From positions 186,001 through 250,000 of the forward strand of contig JACCLO010000013.1 of the NCBI GenBank assembly GCA_029448655.1: a stretch of 64,000 nucleotides of DNA. Reading direction: 5' to 3'. The notes beneath the pieces are model-generated. The model was given only the letters and a program-made list of their open reading frames with translations, had not been told where the DNA came from and did not search any database. The position numbers were made by a program, and so were the translations under genes. Below, piece by piece: positions 1 to 11,107 of the stretch. The stretch is from Wolfiporia cocos. Taxonomy: Eukaryota > Basidiomycota > Agaricomycetes > Polyporales > Phaeolaceae. Position 1 is the stretch's first letter. The number at the start of each line of letters is the position of its first letter.

Positions 1-13
1 GCGTGGAACGATC

Positions 14-1303
14 ATGTACAGATTCCCAATGTACGGAAGACTTTACCCCACTCGAGCACTCCCGCTATTGTGTCGGGCCTCCAATGCAACGCTGCGAGCG
101 ACTCGCCCGCAGTTTACCTACTCCAGTCGTACGCTCCATCCGGCGATCCGCACGATGGCGACGATGAAGGCCCTCGCATACCTTGGCAAAGGCGAGATCG
201 GCGTCGTAGAACGGCCCAAGCCAACCATTCAGTTTCCCACAGACGCCGTTGTCAAGCTTCTCAAGACCACTATATGTGGTATGTCTTCTCAAACTCTCGT
301 GAATTCATATACCAAACCGCTCCCCAGGAACCGACCTGCACATTATGAAAGGCGACGTCCCTACTGTGCCCGAGGGCCGGATCCTCGGACACGAGGGCAT
401 CGGCACGATCGAATCAGTCGGCTCATCCGTGGCTTCATTTGCGCCCGGGGATCTCGTCGTCATCTCATGCATCACGGCCTGCGGTACATGCAACTTCTGC
501 CGTCGCGGCATCACTTCGCATTGCACCTCGGGCGGCTGGATCCTGGGCAACACTGTCGATGGAACGCAGGCGGAGTACGTGCGCGTGCAGTTTGCGAACA
601 CCTCGCTGTACCACGCGCCTAAAGGTGTCGATCTTAACGCGCTGGTCATGACGAGCGACATTCTTCCGACCTCGCTTGAGTGCGGCGTGCTGAACGGGCG
701 CGTACAACCTGGCTCCAGTGTTGCTGTGATCGGTGCAGGTCCTGTCGGACTCGCTGCGCTCATGACGGCGCAGCTATACTCGCCGCGCCTCCTGATTGCA
801 ATAGACGTCGACGGGAACCGTCTTGAAGCTGCACGAAAGCACGGTGCTACACATACAGTCAGGTCGGGACCGAATGCAGTCAAAGAAGTGATGGATATTA
901 CAGGTGGCCTTGGAGTCGACAGCGCAATCGAGGCGGTTGGCATCCCGGCCACCTTCGAGCTGTGTCAAGACCTTGTCGGCGTCGGGGGAACGATTGCGAA
1001 TGTCGGCGTGCATGGCAGCAAGGTTGACCTACACCTGGAAAAGCTATGGGATCGCAACGTCGGTAAGTACTGACTTCTTGCCGTAGGCACAGCGCACTAA
1101 CCGACTGCCTATCAGCTATTACTACTCGTCTGGTCGATGCTGTGACCACTCCGACACTCCTTCAAATGTTAGAGAGTGGACGCCTCGACGCTACGCCTCT
1201 GACAACGCACCACTTCCGGTTCTCTGATATCATGGAATCATACGCTACGTTCAAGGCCGCCGCTGAAAACAAGGCTCTCAAGGTCATTATCGACTTTCCG
1301 TAA
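14..1303 (+). CDS. Zinc-dependent alcohol dehydrogenase (ADH copy 1)
   Basis: Medium-chain zinc alcohol dehydrogenase, expected to interconvert alcohols and aldehydes or ketones with NAD(P). Three exons: up to 278, 328-1062 and 1116-1303, with introns of 49 and 53 bp. Visible motifs are ICGTDLH (catalytic zinc Cys), GHEGIGTIESVG (catalytic His and Glu), CGTCNFCRRGITSHC (four-Cys structural zinc lobe) and GAGPVGLAA (Rossmann nucleotide fold). From the ATG at 155 the protein is 348 residues, the same length and gene structure as the two other copies. An in-frame ATG at 14 would add 47 residues rich in Arg, Ser and Thr with no acidic residue, which looks like a mitochondrial presequence; I keep it as a possible start. 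The upstream promoter lies outside the window. The family is certain; the substrate is unknown. Confidence 0.88.
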
Positions 1304-2490
1304 TTGCGATAACAAATGGAGCTCGTTCCATGAACGAGAGCCGTGTACAGACGACTGCTTGTTTGGGTATACTATTTCATCTTGCTTGATCTCTATCATA
1401 ATCATGTATGGCAGTAATGCATCCGGGTATTGTTGCCGGCGGTTTCGCGCGAGACGACTTAGGTTTTCAAACGTCACGCATCCCTGCGGCACATGTCGGC
1501 GCCATTCCCTGATGCTGCATACAAAATCGTTGGTCATGGTGATTCACACCTTATGTCACGCATATCGCGAACGTACGGCGCAACGATGAGTGAGCCTCTA
1601 ACATGCTCCATCGCTCACGCACGTTGCATGCTTGTTAGCGCGGGAATCTTGCTATGCGCTGTTACTGCGAATCCGCATCCTTGTACAAGCCGCGCAGTCG
1701 CTCAACCCTATCACGTATTGATGATGATGCTTCTAGACTGGACCAGAGCCAAGACAGTTACGTTAAAGAGACCGCCTCACGAGTCTGACTGTTGGCAGCC
1801 ATTGTGTTCCGAGTGGCTTCGGGTGACACTAATCCGCTTCGTTGTTAACTTCATTTCGCTAACTGATTTAGAAACTGAGGGAGCATGTCGTGCATGCGAA
1901 GAAGTACACTTCATACTCAGGGGATGCGTGTGCCGAGTTGCTGATGTTCCTGAGAGTTGAATCGCAGAGTGCCCTACATGTCCAGGTACGCAAAATTGAC
2001 AAAATGTAGAATTTTGTCCCGCGTTCACTAGCATCCCGACATTTTAATTTTGACAATCATTGTAAGTTCTCAAACTTGGTCTCGCAGAACGGGAAAGTCG
2101 ATATATTGAACGCTGCTAGCGTATCCAACAGGCTGCGCATGCATCCTCATGCCTGATTTACCAATTGCAAGTCAGAGCATGATCATGTCTCATGGCATGA
2201 ACACCTGATTAAACTTCTCTCAGCCACTGATGTTGAGCACCGGTCTCGGTCAATGTCTCGTGAACAAGAACGGCACATTATCTGGCTAGGAGCAATATCA
2301 GTGATCTCGTTCGTCCCCATGACCATCAAATGTGAGCCGACTTAACAGCCTAGATGAAATTCCCAATCATAGAAATAGATCAATTATTCGTATTCCCCAT
2401 GCTAACTGGAAGCGAAACATTGACAGAGAATGATGCTTGCATATGGTTTGACGTCACCAGAAGATCACGACGCTTTTACAGCACGATGAC
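1304..2490. other. Intergenic, no gene seen
   Basis: Between the first two ADH genes. I see only short open frames without recognisable domains or convincing splice sites. The right end should hold the regulatory region of the second ADH. Confidence 0.5.
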
Positions 2491-2500
2491 ATATATAAAT
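2491..2500 (+). promoter_or_regulatory. TATA box of ADH copy 2
   Basis: The string ATATATAAAT lies about 80 bp before the start codon at 2581. The stretch that follows (AATGGTCTGTCGTCCC) is repeated in the upstream region of ADH copy 3 on the other strand (about 43352-43376), so the core promoter was duplicated with the gene. Confidence 0.6.
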
Positions 2501-2580
2501 GGTCTGTCGTCCCCGTGTGGCCTTACAACTCACGGCGGTCCTCAGCAGTAGCATCGATACCATACTACAGGAACGGCGCT

Positions 2581-3734
2581 ATGGCGACAATGAAAGGTCT
2601 TGCGTACTTGGGCAATGGTGAAATACGGGTTGTCAAGCGCGCCAAGCCAACCATCCTTGCTACAACAGACGCAATAGTCAAGATGCTGAAAGCTACAATC
2701 AGTGGTAAATACTTGCTTCTCTTCCATCAGACGTTATGTGCGAATTGACTGCGCATAGGAGCCGACCTGCATATCATGCAAGACCGTGTTCCCACATTTA
2801 CCGAGGGCCGCATCCTCGGCCACGAGGGAGTTGGGATCGTTGAATCCGTTGGCTCTTCCGTCACAGCCTTTGTTCCCGGAGACGTTGTCCTGATAGCAAG
2901 CACCACCTCATGCGGAACGTGCTCGTTCTGTCGACGAGGGATACTCTCCCACTGCTCGTCCGGCGGATGGGTGCTCGGGCACACTGATGATGGGACACAA
3001 GCGGAATATGTCCGCGTGCAGCAAGCCAACACATCTCTCTACCACGCTCCCAAAGGGGTCGACCTCGATGTGCTCGTATTGGCGAGCGATATTCTGATGA
3101 CCGGCCTCGAATGCGGTGCCATGGACGGCCGTGTACATCCCGGCGCAAGCGTAGCCGTCGTGGGCGCTGGTCCAGTCGGCCTGAGCGCACTCATGGCATC
3201 TCAGCTGTTCTCGCCGAGTGTGGTGATATCGATCGACCTGGATGAAAATCGGCTGGCAGCTGCGAGCGCTTTTGGCGCGACGCATACCGTCCGCTCCGGC
3301 TCTGACACCGTGAAGCAGGTGATGGAGATTACGAATGGGTTTGGCGTCGACACCGTTATTGAAGCAGTCGGCTCATCTGCCACGTTCGAGCTTTGTCAGC
3401 AGCTTGTGGCCGTAGGAGGTACAATCGCGAACATTGGAGTACACGATACAAAGGCGGATCTACACCTTGAAAATCTATGGAATCGTAACATCAGTATGTA
3501 TCTCCGCTGTGAGCACTATGACGTTTGCTCATCACTCGTCCTTTAGTGATTACAACGCGCTTGGTTGATTCGGTGACTACGCCCACTGTCCTCAAGCTGT
3601 TGGAGAGTGGCCGCTTAAACCCCAAGGGTTTGATCACACATCATTTCCGCTTCCAAGACATTCGGCAGGGCTACAATACTTTTGGTGCGGCAGCCCAGAA
3701 TCAAGCTTTGAAAGTTATCATTGACTTCGATTGA
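2581..3734 (+). CDS. Zinc alcohol dehydrogenase-like protein (ADH copy 2), catalytic Cys replaced
   Basis: Same 348-residue frame and identical exon lengths (124, 735, 188 bp) as copy 1: exons 2581-2704, 2759-3493 and 3547-3734. It keeps GHEGVGIVESVG, the four-Cys structural zinc lobe (CGTCSFCRRGILSHC) and GAGPVGLSA. The catalytic zinc Cys in the first exon, present as ICG in copies 1 and 3, reads ISG here because the codon is AGT, so one of the catalytic zinc ligands is changed to Ser. The reading frame is otherwise open. Likely outcomes are a dead or altered enzyme, or a zinc site that tolerates Ser; the sequence cannot decide. Promoter and 3' flank are shared with copy 3. Confidence 0.85.
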
Positions 3735-3740
3735 GCTACC

Positions 3741-3970
3741 GTTGGTCTGTACACCAAATCGGCAGAACATCGATTGTACTTCTAGGATATGATACGATTC
3801 TATTGTCGCCTGCCAAGCGTCAGACCCTGTTATTCTGTACCAATAGTTTGCAATAACATTGATTTTCCTTTCAGGATCATCAGCTGTCCAGTAGGATTGG
3901 GTGTTGTCGGTGGAGAATCCAACATCCATCGAGTCTGGGAGCAGAGAAACGACATGCACTATCATGTTAT
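3741..3970 (+). repeat. 3' flank of ADH copy 2, inverted twin of 41886-42117
   Basis: The ~230 bp after the stop codon (starting TTGGTCTGTACACCAAATC) recurs on the minus strand after the stop of ADH copy 3. This shows that the duplication covered promoter, gene and 3' flank. Confidence 0.75.
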
Positions 3971-4168
3971 ATATACGATGTAAGCCTCACCAGAAATGTT
4001 TCAAGTTCGGATGCTCGAGTAGCGGTGACCGAGAGCCTCGACGCTCTTATACCTATACGACAAGTGTATGTCGAGTGAATATCGGATATCTGCTGTTCGC
4101 AATGGGAGGTATCAAGTAGTTTTCGAGCTTTTCAAGCAGCATTCCATTGACACCCATACATACGTTCT

Positions 4169-5902
4169 TTACTCCTCACCTACCAGGATCACGCTCTTCC
4201 CCTTGTTCCGTCCAGTGATCACATCTACGATAGCATGACCTGCACGCTCGAGCCCTTTCGTGACATCTTCCTCATATTTGATCTTACCCTCCTTTACGAG
4301 CTTCGGGAAAGTCTCATAGAAATGGGATAGATGCGCCTGGTGCAGAGACGATACGATGAACCCGCTGATCTTCAGTTCCTTGGCGACGATATAGAACAGA
4401 TTCTTCACGTGGTACGGCTCGCCTGTGAAGACGCTGATCATGCCACATTCCTGCCGTGCCATCAGTGATCAGTGGTGGACAGATATATCGGACGGAAAGT
4501 GCGCACGATGAACCGTGCACCAACAGATGCGGCGACGATGGCCGCCTCGAAAGCCTCGCCTCCAACGCCGTCCCAGTACCTGTACATTCACAACACGTCG
4601 GTCAATGCTGACAGAGAGGTATAGCGGATTAATATACACGTCGATGGGACCCTCCCGTGCGAGAACCTCTCGCGTATTCTCCGTCTTGTAGTTGAACGCG
4701 ACGTCTGCGCCAAGGCTTTTGATGAACGCGACTTTCTCGTCTGAGCCGGCGGACGCGATGACTTTGAGGCCCTCGGTCTTCGCCATCTGAATGACGGTGC
4801 TATAATATTTGATCAGTATGGACAGAAACGCATCTCAACAGCACGTGTGCGGGGTAAGACAGACACTCACGCGCCGACTGGACCTGCGCCCGAGGTGACG
4901 AAGACCGTCTCTCCCTGTACAAGGCATGCATCGGCATTGAGACTCAAAAGGCGCAACTGACGTGAAATACGTACCGCCTTGGCCTTGGAGAATTCACGCC
5001 ATCCGTGATGGGCGGTCTGGCCTGAATGCGGATATGGACATGTTAACACGCGACAGCCACTGCGATGGAGGGTACACACCTGGCATGCCGCAAACACCGA
5101 CATATGCACTCCAAGGGATTCCTACGTCATTGCTGAGAACAGTGAATCGCTCAGCAGTTGCGGGTGGCATGACAATATATTGCTGGAAAGCTGTTGCGAT
5201 AGGATGGCATGTGTATACAGATAGAGACGCCAAGATAACGCCGAGCGCACTCATCCGTATTTGACGGATGAAGAACGCATCACATCGGTAGGGGGACGAG
5301 TATCATTTGAGATATGGTGTCGATTGACAAATCGTTGATGAGCGCATGAAGCTCATAATGAGCGAGCAGGAATGCAAGATTAATTCACAATGGTTACGCA
5401 CGAAGCATGCCATAGATATGGTCACCCTGTTTAAAGGAGGAGTGCCCGGAGCGTAGGACAAGCCCCACTCCGTAGTTATCTATACTGTGTTCAGAAAGTT
5501 AGCCAGCAATTAGCGAACAAGAAATAATGTGACGGGCGCGTCTGGACTTACGGCTGGTTGAGAAGAAACGGAGTCTTCATCAAGGCCGTGTATTAATTCG
5601 CGAAAATCACTCAGAAAGGTAGTAGAAGTAGAACATACTGAACGGCCCACGATGCTCGAATCGCGCATACGGCTGATAATGTAAATATCAGCAGAGAGAA
5701 CGAGAGTCTTGACCAGAATCCCGCCGTTCAGAGGAGCAATCTCCAGGTCGATTGTCTCGGATGCGTCGTATACTGTCGTCTTTCCCGGCTCAGGTAGACC
5801 TATTAGACACGTGCAATGTCAGATTTACTTGATTTCGGACAGGAGAACCTCACCGTTGGGAAGTTGGTTGAAGAGGAGACGACCGTTTATGATGGGGGCC
5901 AT
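4169..5902 (-). CDS. NADPH-dependent reductase, PTGR/LTB4DH-like (reductase copy A)
   Basis: Medium-chain dehydrogenase/reductase without zinc ligands, of the fungal leukotriene-B4-12-hydroxydehydrogenase-like (prostaglandin reductase type) group, which reduces carbon-carbon double bonds or carbonyls with NADPH. Read on minus from the ATG at 5902: MAPIINGRLLFNQLPN, LPEPGKTTVYD, PWSAYVGVCGMPG, GQTAHHGWREFSKAK, GETVFVTSGAGPVGA (nucleotide fold), MAKTEGLKVIASAGSDEKV, YWDGVGGEAFEAAI, ECGMISV, then a C-terminal exon ending GKSVILVGEE. Short introns separate these blocks. In the second exon the conserved SIDPYLRGRMRD seen in copy C is SADIYIISRMRD here, a marked change that may affect function. No stop or frameshift was found in the exons read. 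Confidence 0.75.
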
Positions 5903-6850
5903 TTTGCTTTACTGGACTTGCCGTTCAACTGCTGACGGTGAATGTAGTAACGCAAAATCTGCTATAGCTCTTAATATATATACATTCTATCCGCCCTCTG
6001 ATCTGGACGGTCGCAGTCGATAACCCATCTCCTTTTCTCAGACATGGGCGGGCGGAGACAGATGTGGGCCCCTTGGACGTTACAAATCAGATAGCTGATT
6101 GGCCTCGTACCCAGACACCCACCTACTGCACCGAACACACGTCTGGAGCATTTAGACACCAACTCCCTAGACTCCGTCAGATGTTGACAACGTTGACAGG
6201 TTGCATCAGCATTGCGCAGGTAATTCGATAATGCCTTCCACGATGGCACAGCCCATGTGGCCTCCCCTTCGCAGAACGTTGACCTATCACACGTCGTGCA
6301 CACACAGTGTACATGGTTGTTACGGATTGGATTTGGCCTGCAAATTAGTCGATCCAGAATACAACCTTGAATACCATTTCCATCCCTGGTAGCATACACG
6401 ATTGTCATTGTATAGCAGACGAGATGTGGTGAAAGCAAGGCTTATCACATCGGCAGAGATCAATGACTGCCGCTCCGTGCAATGCTGCGACATACCATAC
6501 TCGTCGCTTCAACATTTGAGCCGCTCCTTAGGCTTTAGCATGAGCAGAATCTACGCAAATGCATAGTCGTATTATGACCTTGCATTAGTATGATGCAGTA
6601 GATGTGAATGTGAATCAGGCTAATGTGGCCGTGACTTGTCAACCCATGTTCGGTGTGGCGGGTGGGTGCGACCGATACCATCTCGGTATGACGCAATCTC
6701 ATACTGAAATGGGATTGCCCGAAGGCAGTGCCGTCCATGATAGGCGCTCCGGTACCGCCTCCCGAGTCCCGCTTCCGCGCTGATTGCTATTTCCCGACGG
6801 CCCCGACAGGCGCCCCGCGCCACCACCGTCGCGCACGACGACTATATTAC
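5903..6850. repeat. Upstream flank of reductase A, shared with unit 2
   Basis: This stretch matches 15689-17345 in patches, for example the segments around 6640-6840 and 17105-17340. In the second copy the match is interrupted by a MITE at 16504. No gene is visible in it. Confidence 0.55.
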
Positions 6851-7183
6851 ATTATAATGAAGTAGCGCCGGTTCCGGCATGGCCCGCTACGTCTTACGAT
6901 ACGTCGCGACCCTAATGTAGTCTCTATTTTTGTAGGGAGCAGACGTAATTACATCGAGAGAGGCCGCACGATGTGTGCTACACGTATACACCAGAAGAAG
7001 CATCTACAACATTTTCTGCCGCTTAGAAGGCGATACACGAAGATTTTTGAATGCCTGAGCTGCGTCGTCTGTAAGGGGTTTCTGGGGCGGGGGAATCGGA
7101 GTGGGCTATTTCTCTGCTGGTACGTCAGATTCTACGAGGACTCACAAAGTACAACTGAACATTGTTGACACGCAGAAAGCGCT

Positions 7184-8677
7184 TCAGGGTTTTACCCTTA
7201 AGACGCATAACGAGAACACCGCCAGACAGCTGACACCACCTGTATCCGAAGTGCACTGTCCAAGGCCGATGTGCCTGCAAATCAGATCACGTAGTTCCTC
7301 GAGGGAGGCGCGGGACCACATCTGAAGCTCATGACAACGAGCCATTGTTTGAAGAGCAGGCTTACTCAACCTCTCATGCCCATCGAATAAAGTAATCAGG
7401 GATTCCACAGAGTAGGCAGGATGTTCGCGAGCCGGCTCATCATTGAGAACGGGTGATAACAAGGTGAAATGTTTGCGTAATAACGAGCACAATATACGAC
7501 GCTCATTACGCGCCGAAACATCGGGTAACGGCAGGCCTAGAGAGGTGCAATACTGTCGAAGAACAAGGACTGACAGTGAGGAAGAACTCAAATGGGGGGG
7601 ACAGTCTCAAAAACGGCGAGGGCGAGTTGAAACGGCGATTGATGCGCCCGAGCAACGGAACCACACCGAGGAGACGCACGCTGAGATGTTAAAGAGTAAG
7701 CACATTGGCCGGTCAACATGTGCCGGAACAGAGAGATCGATAGAGTAGAAGCATCCTCGAGAGTGTCATGATGAACTCCATGACCGGTCAAGGGATTATG
7801 CAACTGCGGAAGAAAGGAAGAAGGAGAGGTTACTACACCTAAATCCGCAAGAATGCACCCAGTATCGTCATTTTCATTTTGGGTCGGAGCTACGTGAGCA
7901 CCAGCAGAGTCGCTGCAAGGGATCGGAAACAGATGAGAAGTGCCACGCGACACAGTAGTATGAGAATCCGGCGCAGACGCTATATTAAGAAGCAACGAGG
8001 CAGGGACATGATGAAACGTGCGCATGCACAGGCAAGCAGAGACACAGTGATAACAGTGGTCATCTCGAACGTCAGCATCCACAGTAGAGAAGATAATAAT
8101 AGAGATGCACCGGATGGTAACGGGGCGGACGGGATCCACGACTGAGTCGGATCCAAACCGGCACGCACAGATTGAGGAGGATCCAGTATGGCGCTCGAGG
8201 ATAGAGACACTCTCGCAGCGACGAGTCAGTCGGCGCCAAGAGCGACGTCAAACGGACGCAGCGAACGAATAGGCATACGCAGGCACGAATGGTACCACCC
8301 ACCAAGAGTAGGCACCATAATGGGACCTGAAGCCGAGACAATGGCGACCCCCCGGACTGTGAGACGCTTTGAGGGATGTTTTGAGCAATGGCAAAGGCAG
8401 ACGAGATCACAGATTCAGAAATCGCAGGGTCAATCAGGAGTTCCACAGGAGTTCCACAGTAGGAGCCGGCGACACAGAAGCGAACCATGCTGGATGGGCA
8501 CGAGCAGAGCAGAACGCAACTCGCAAGCACATTTTTTAAGGAGCGGCTGGTCGAAGCAGTGCGCGCGCTAGGGCGAGTGACACAGATCACGCCAGAAGCA
8601 CGTGATGGAATTGATTTAGGGCAGGAGTTTTGCCCACGATCAGCAGGACGATTTTGATCAGAGGTACAAGAACCCAC
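7184..8677 (-). pseudogene. Decayed element-like gene with retropepsin-like and SAP-like segments
   Basis: Read on minus from about 8677. One frame holds CGTPVELLIDPAISESVISS, which resembles the LIDSGA-type active-site region of retroelement aspartic proteases but with the expected Ser-Gly replaced. A second frame then holds FDVALGAD followed by a TGA (8226-8228) where such proteases usually read DWL. Downstream, open frames of 183 and 135 residues follow; the last has LRQYCTSLGLPLPD and LRDLICRHIGLG, two stretches like SAP-type helices. At least one frameshift and one stop break it. It lies in the ~3 kb that unit 1 has and unit 2 lacks, so it is probably mobile-element cargo. I cannot name the family. 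Confidence 0.35.
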
Positions 8678-9840
8678 TACTAACGTAGCGGGAATTACCG
8701 TACTAAAACGGGAATCCTTAGTGCTGTCTTGCCATCTCCTTTGAACGTCAAAATGCCTGAGCGATTGTCTTTGCTTATTGTATCACACCGCTTACTAAAC
8801 TCATGTATACCGCTTTGAAGTACTCAAGACAATACAACTAAAGCAGGTACGTTCTCATCCTACAGTGTGTGCGCATCCGACCGAAGACTACGAATGTAAA
8901 GTCGTGTCAGACTCGGGGAAACATCCGCACGTTCCTGCAGGGAACATACCCACTCTTATGATCTCGATGTCTGTCGGACCGTAGCCTCAACGATGGCAAT
9001 TCATGTGCTCTACCTAGTACGGATAGTGGGTCTCCCTCTACAGCTAGTCTCTGTTGCTCACTGAACCCGACAGACATGCTCATGCTCTGCGCCCACGAAG
9101 CCTCTGCGTTAGCTGAGCGCTGAGCTGTGCTGTGTCGTGCAATCGTGTATTCGTCCAATCTTCATTGGTTCCAAGTCTTTTTGCTTGTACTCGGTATTAC
9201 CTCAAAGTTCAATATCGAGAATCGGGATATACTCACACTTGTCCATAAATGCACGAGAGATACAGTGAATGGATGTGCTCTTCAGGCCCATTGCTGCTCA
9301 TGCTGGCAGCGCATCCCTGTTTCGGGTACCTCTCCCTCAAAACTAGCAGGCACATCAACGGCTCGCACTCTGCGCTCCCTTCTAGTCCGCAAGTCCGCTT
9401 TACCGACAACACCTCTCCTTTTGACCTTGCAGATAATGGTCTCAATGCCTGCTGCGCATGCTTGCGTGGACAATTGACATTGAACCCAGCGCGGTTACAA
9501 CTACACTCGACCGCTCAATCCATTGATAAGGAGTGCTCGCGTCACATCTCGCTATGTGGCTCGATACTCGTTCGCATTGGGCTATGTTAAACGCACCCCC
9601 CACTACTTACTTCAGCGCTGCAGGTCGTCACCCACGGCCGATAGATTTCCTGAACACGCCTCAAGTCATACAGAGTTATTTACACGGCGGGCCCGTCTTC
9701 ATCACTAACCATGGATCCAGGCGCCGCTGGCGCGTGAACGCCCATCCCCCCAGTCAGGCTCTTCGAATTTGCGTGCTCGGACGAAAAGGCACAATACAAG
9801 AGGCGTATAGGTGACTCTAAGCCAGGTATCCACAGCATAA
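8678..9840. other. No gene recognised
   Basis: Rest of the unit-1-specific insertion. Several overlapping open frames of about 60-115 codons occur on both strands around 9130-9800, but none has a recognisable motif or convincing intron structure. Confidence 0.4.
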
Positions 9841-10211
9841 ATGATGCGTTCCGAGCATCCTAGCCCATTCCGCCTGTCAGTCTCTAGTTGGGTTAACTTT
9901 ACGTGTCAGTATCGAGCCCTACGTCTTGAGGAGATGACGCGTCTCTGGCGTATTGTCACGGATCAAGTGTCGATTTTACTCGGTAATAGTCAAATAATTC
10001 CATACAACCCTGACTGATTCGGTCACATTCGCGCTAGGTACTGTTGAAGTACTATAACTCCTCAATCCGCCACAGTGCACCAGAACCCCACTCCCTTCAA
10101 TGGACATTCCGTTGAGCAATGTCCGCGATAGTATGTCTATGTGAAAGGAGAAAATCAGAACCAAGTCGGTCCATGGTATTGACCACGCACCATTGGCGTT
10201 TCCACTGATAA

Positions 10212-11107
10212 CTAAAGATCAACGACGGCGACATACGCGGTCGTCAAGCTGACCAACGTCTTAGGGCTCCCCGCTCCGTCTTTAACCGAGGCCTTCCAGT
10301 TGAACTGGGCAGGAGTAACCCCACTGGTGGTTACTTCGAGATCGAACTTGCCGTTCTTGTTTACGATCTCGAAACCGGATACGCCAAGTAGGATACGAGG
10401 AGGGCTTTCCAATCGCGTTGACCGGAACGTTTCCACCTGGTCTCCAGTTTCCAGGACTGGCACCGGAGAGCTGAATGACAACTCGCCCGAAGTGATGTGT
10501 CCACGGGAGGCGGGATACGCAATCCATGTAACATCGAGGGCATCTATATCCTGAGCAGGGCCATCGATGCTTATGTTAAAGCCGCCGGTGGTAACAGCTG
10601 TAGCCGATACTTTGATGCTCCACGTAGACGGGTTGACGAGCTTGATTCCAGAGATCCAGACGACAACGTTGGGCTTCGAATTAAAAACCTTGGCGAACTG
10701 GACTGAGTTGACAAATCCTCTTCCTCTGTTGAGCTGTTGCTGCTCGATACGGAATTAGATTGCGAGCAATAGGTAGAGCGATGAACACTAACAGACACCA
10801 CCGTACTAATTCCTGCTTGAAAGTCGCGATCGTAGGCACCAACCTTGAGCCAGTTAACGACTGCGCCGGCCAGCACGCTGCTCGAGTATTGAGCATCGGC
10901 GGTGGCGGTGATCTTGGAGCCGTTGGACTGGACGCTGGTGGAAAGCTGAAAGGTTTTCTTATCTCCACGTCCGTCCGTGAGGTGAGCGGTGGAGAAGCCG
11001 GAGAAGTACTGAGGTTGTCCAATTTGCTCCTCGCCGGAGATCTTCGGCGTATTGGACGTGTTGACAAATGCTACTGATCCCTCATCCGGAGTTCCCGTGA
11101 ACGACAT
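10212..11107 (-). CDS. H-type lectin domain protein (lectin 1)
   Basis: Two exons, 11107-10793 and 10697-10212, give 266 residues from an ATG in MSFTGTPDEGSVAF. Exon 2 reads as an H-type lectin domain (the Helix pomatia agglutinin and discoidin C-terminal fold): FAKVFNSKPNVVVWISGI, then IKVSATAVTTGGFNISI, then VTWIAYPAS. A second similar stretch follows (ESPPRILLGVSGFEI, FDLEVTTSGVTPAQFNWKAS). Exon 1 contains a related strand pattern ending NWLKVGAYDRDFQAGIST. No signal peptide is seen, as in many cytoplasmic mushroom lectins that bind glycans and often act in defence; that role is inference. The acceptor after TCCAG was chosen because it keeps the lectin frame. Confidence 0.75.

Noticed and set aside
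305..952. 215-codon minus frame over ADH copy 1
   Set aside because: Antisense shadow of the ADH exon; GC-rich codon bias opens the opposite strand.
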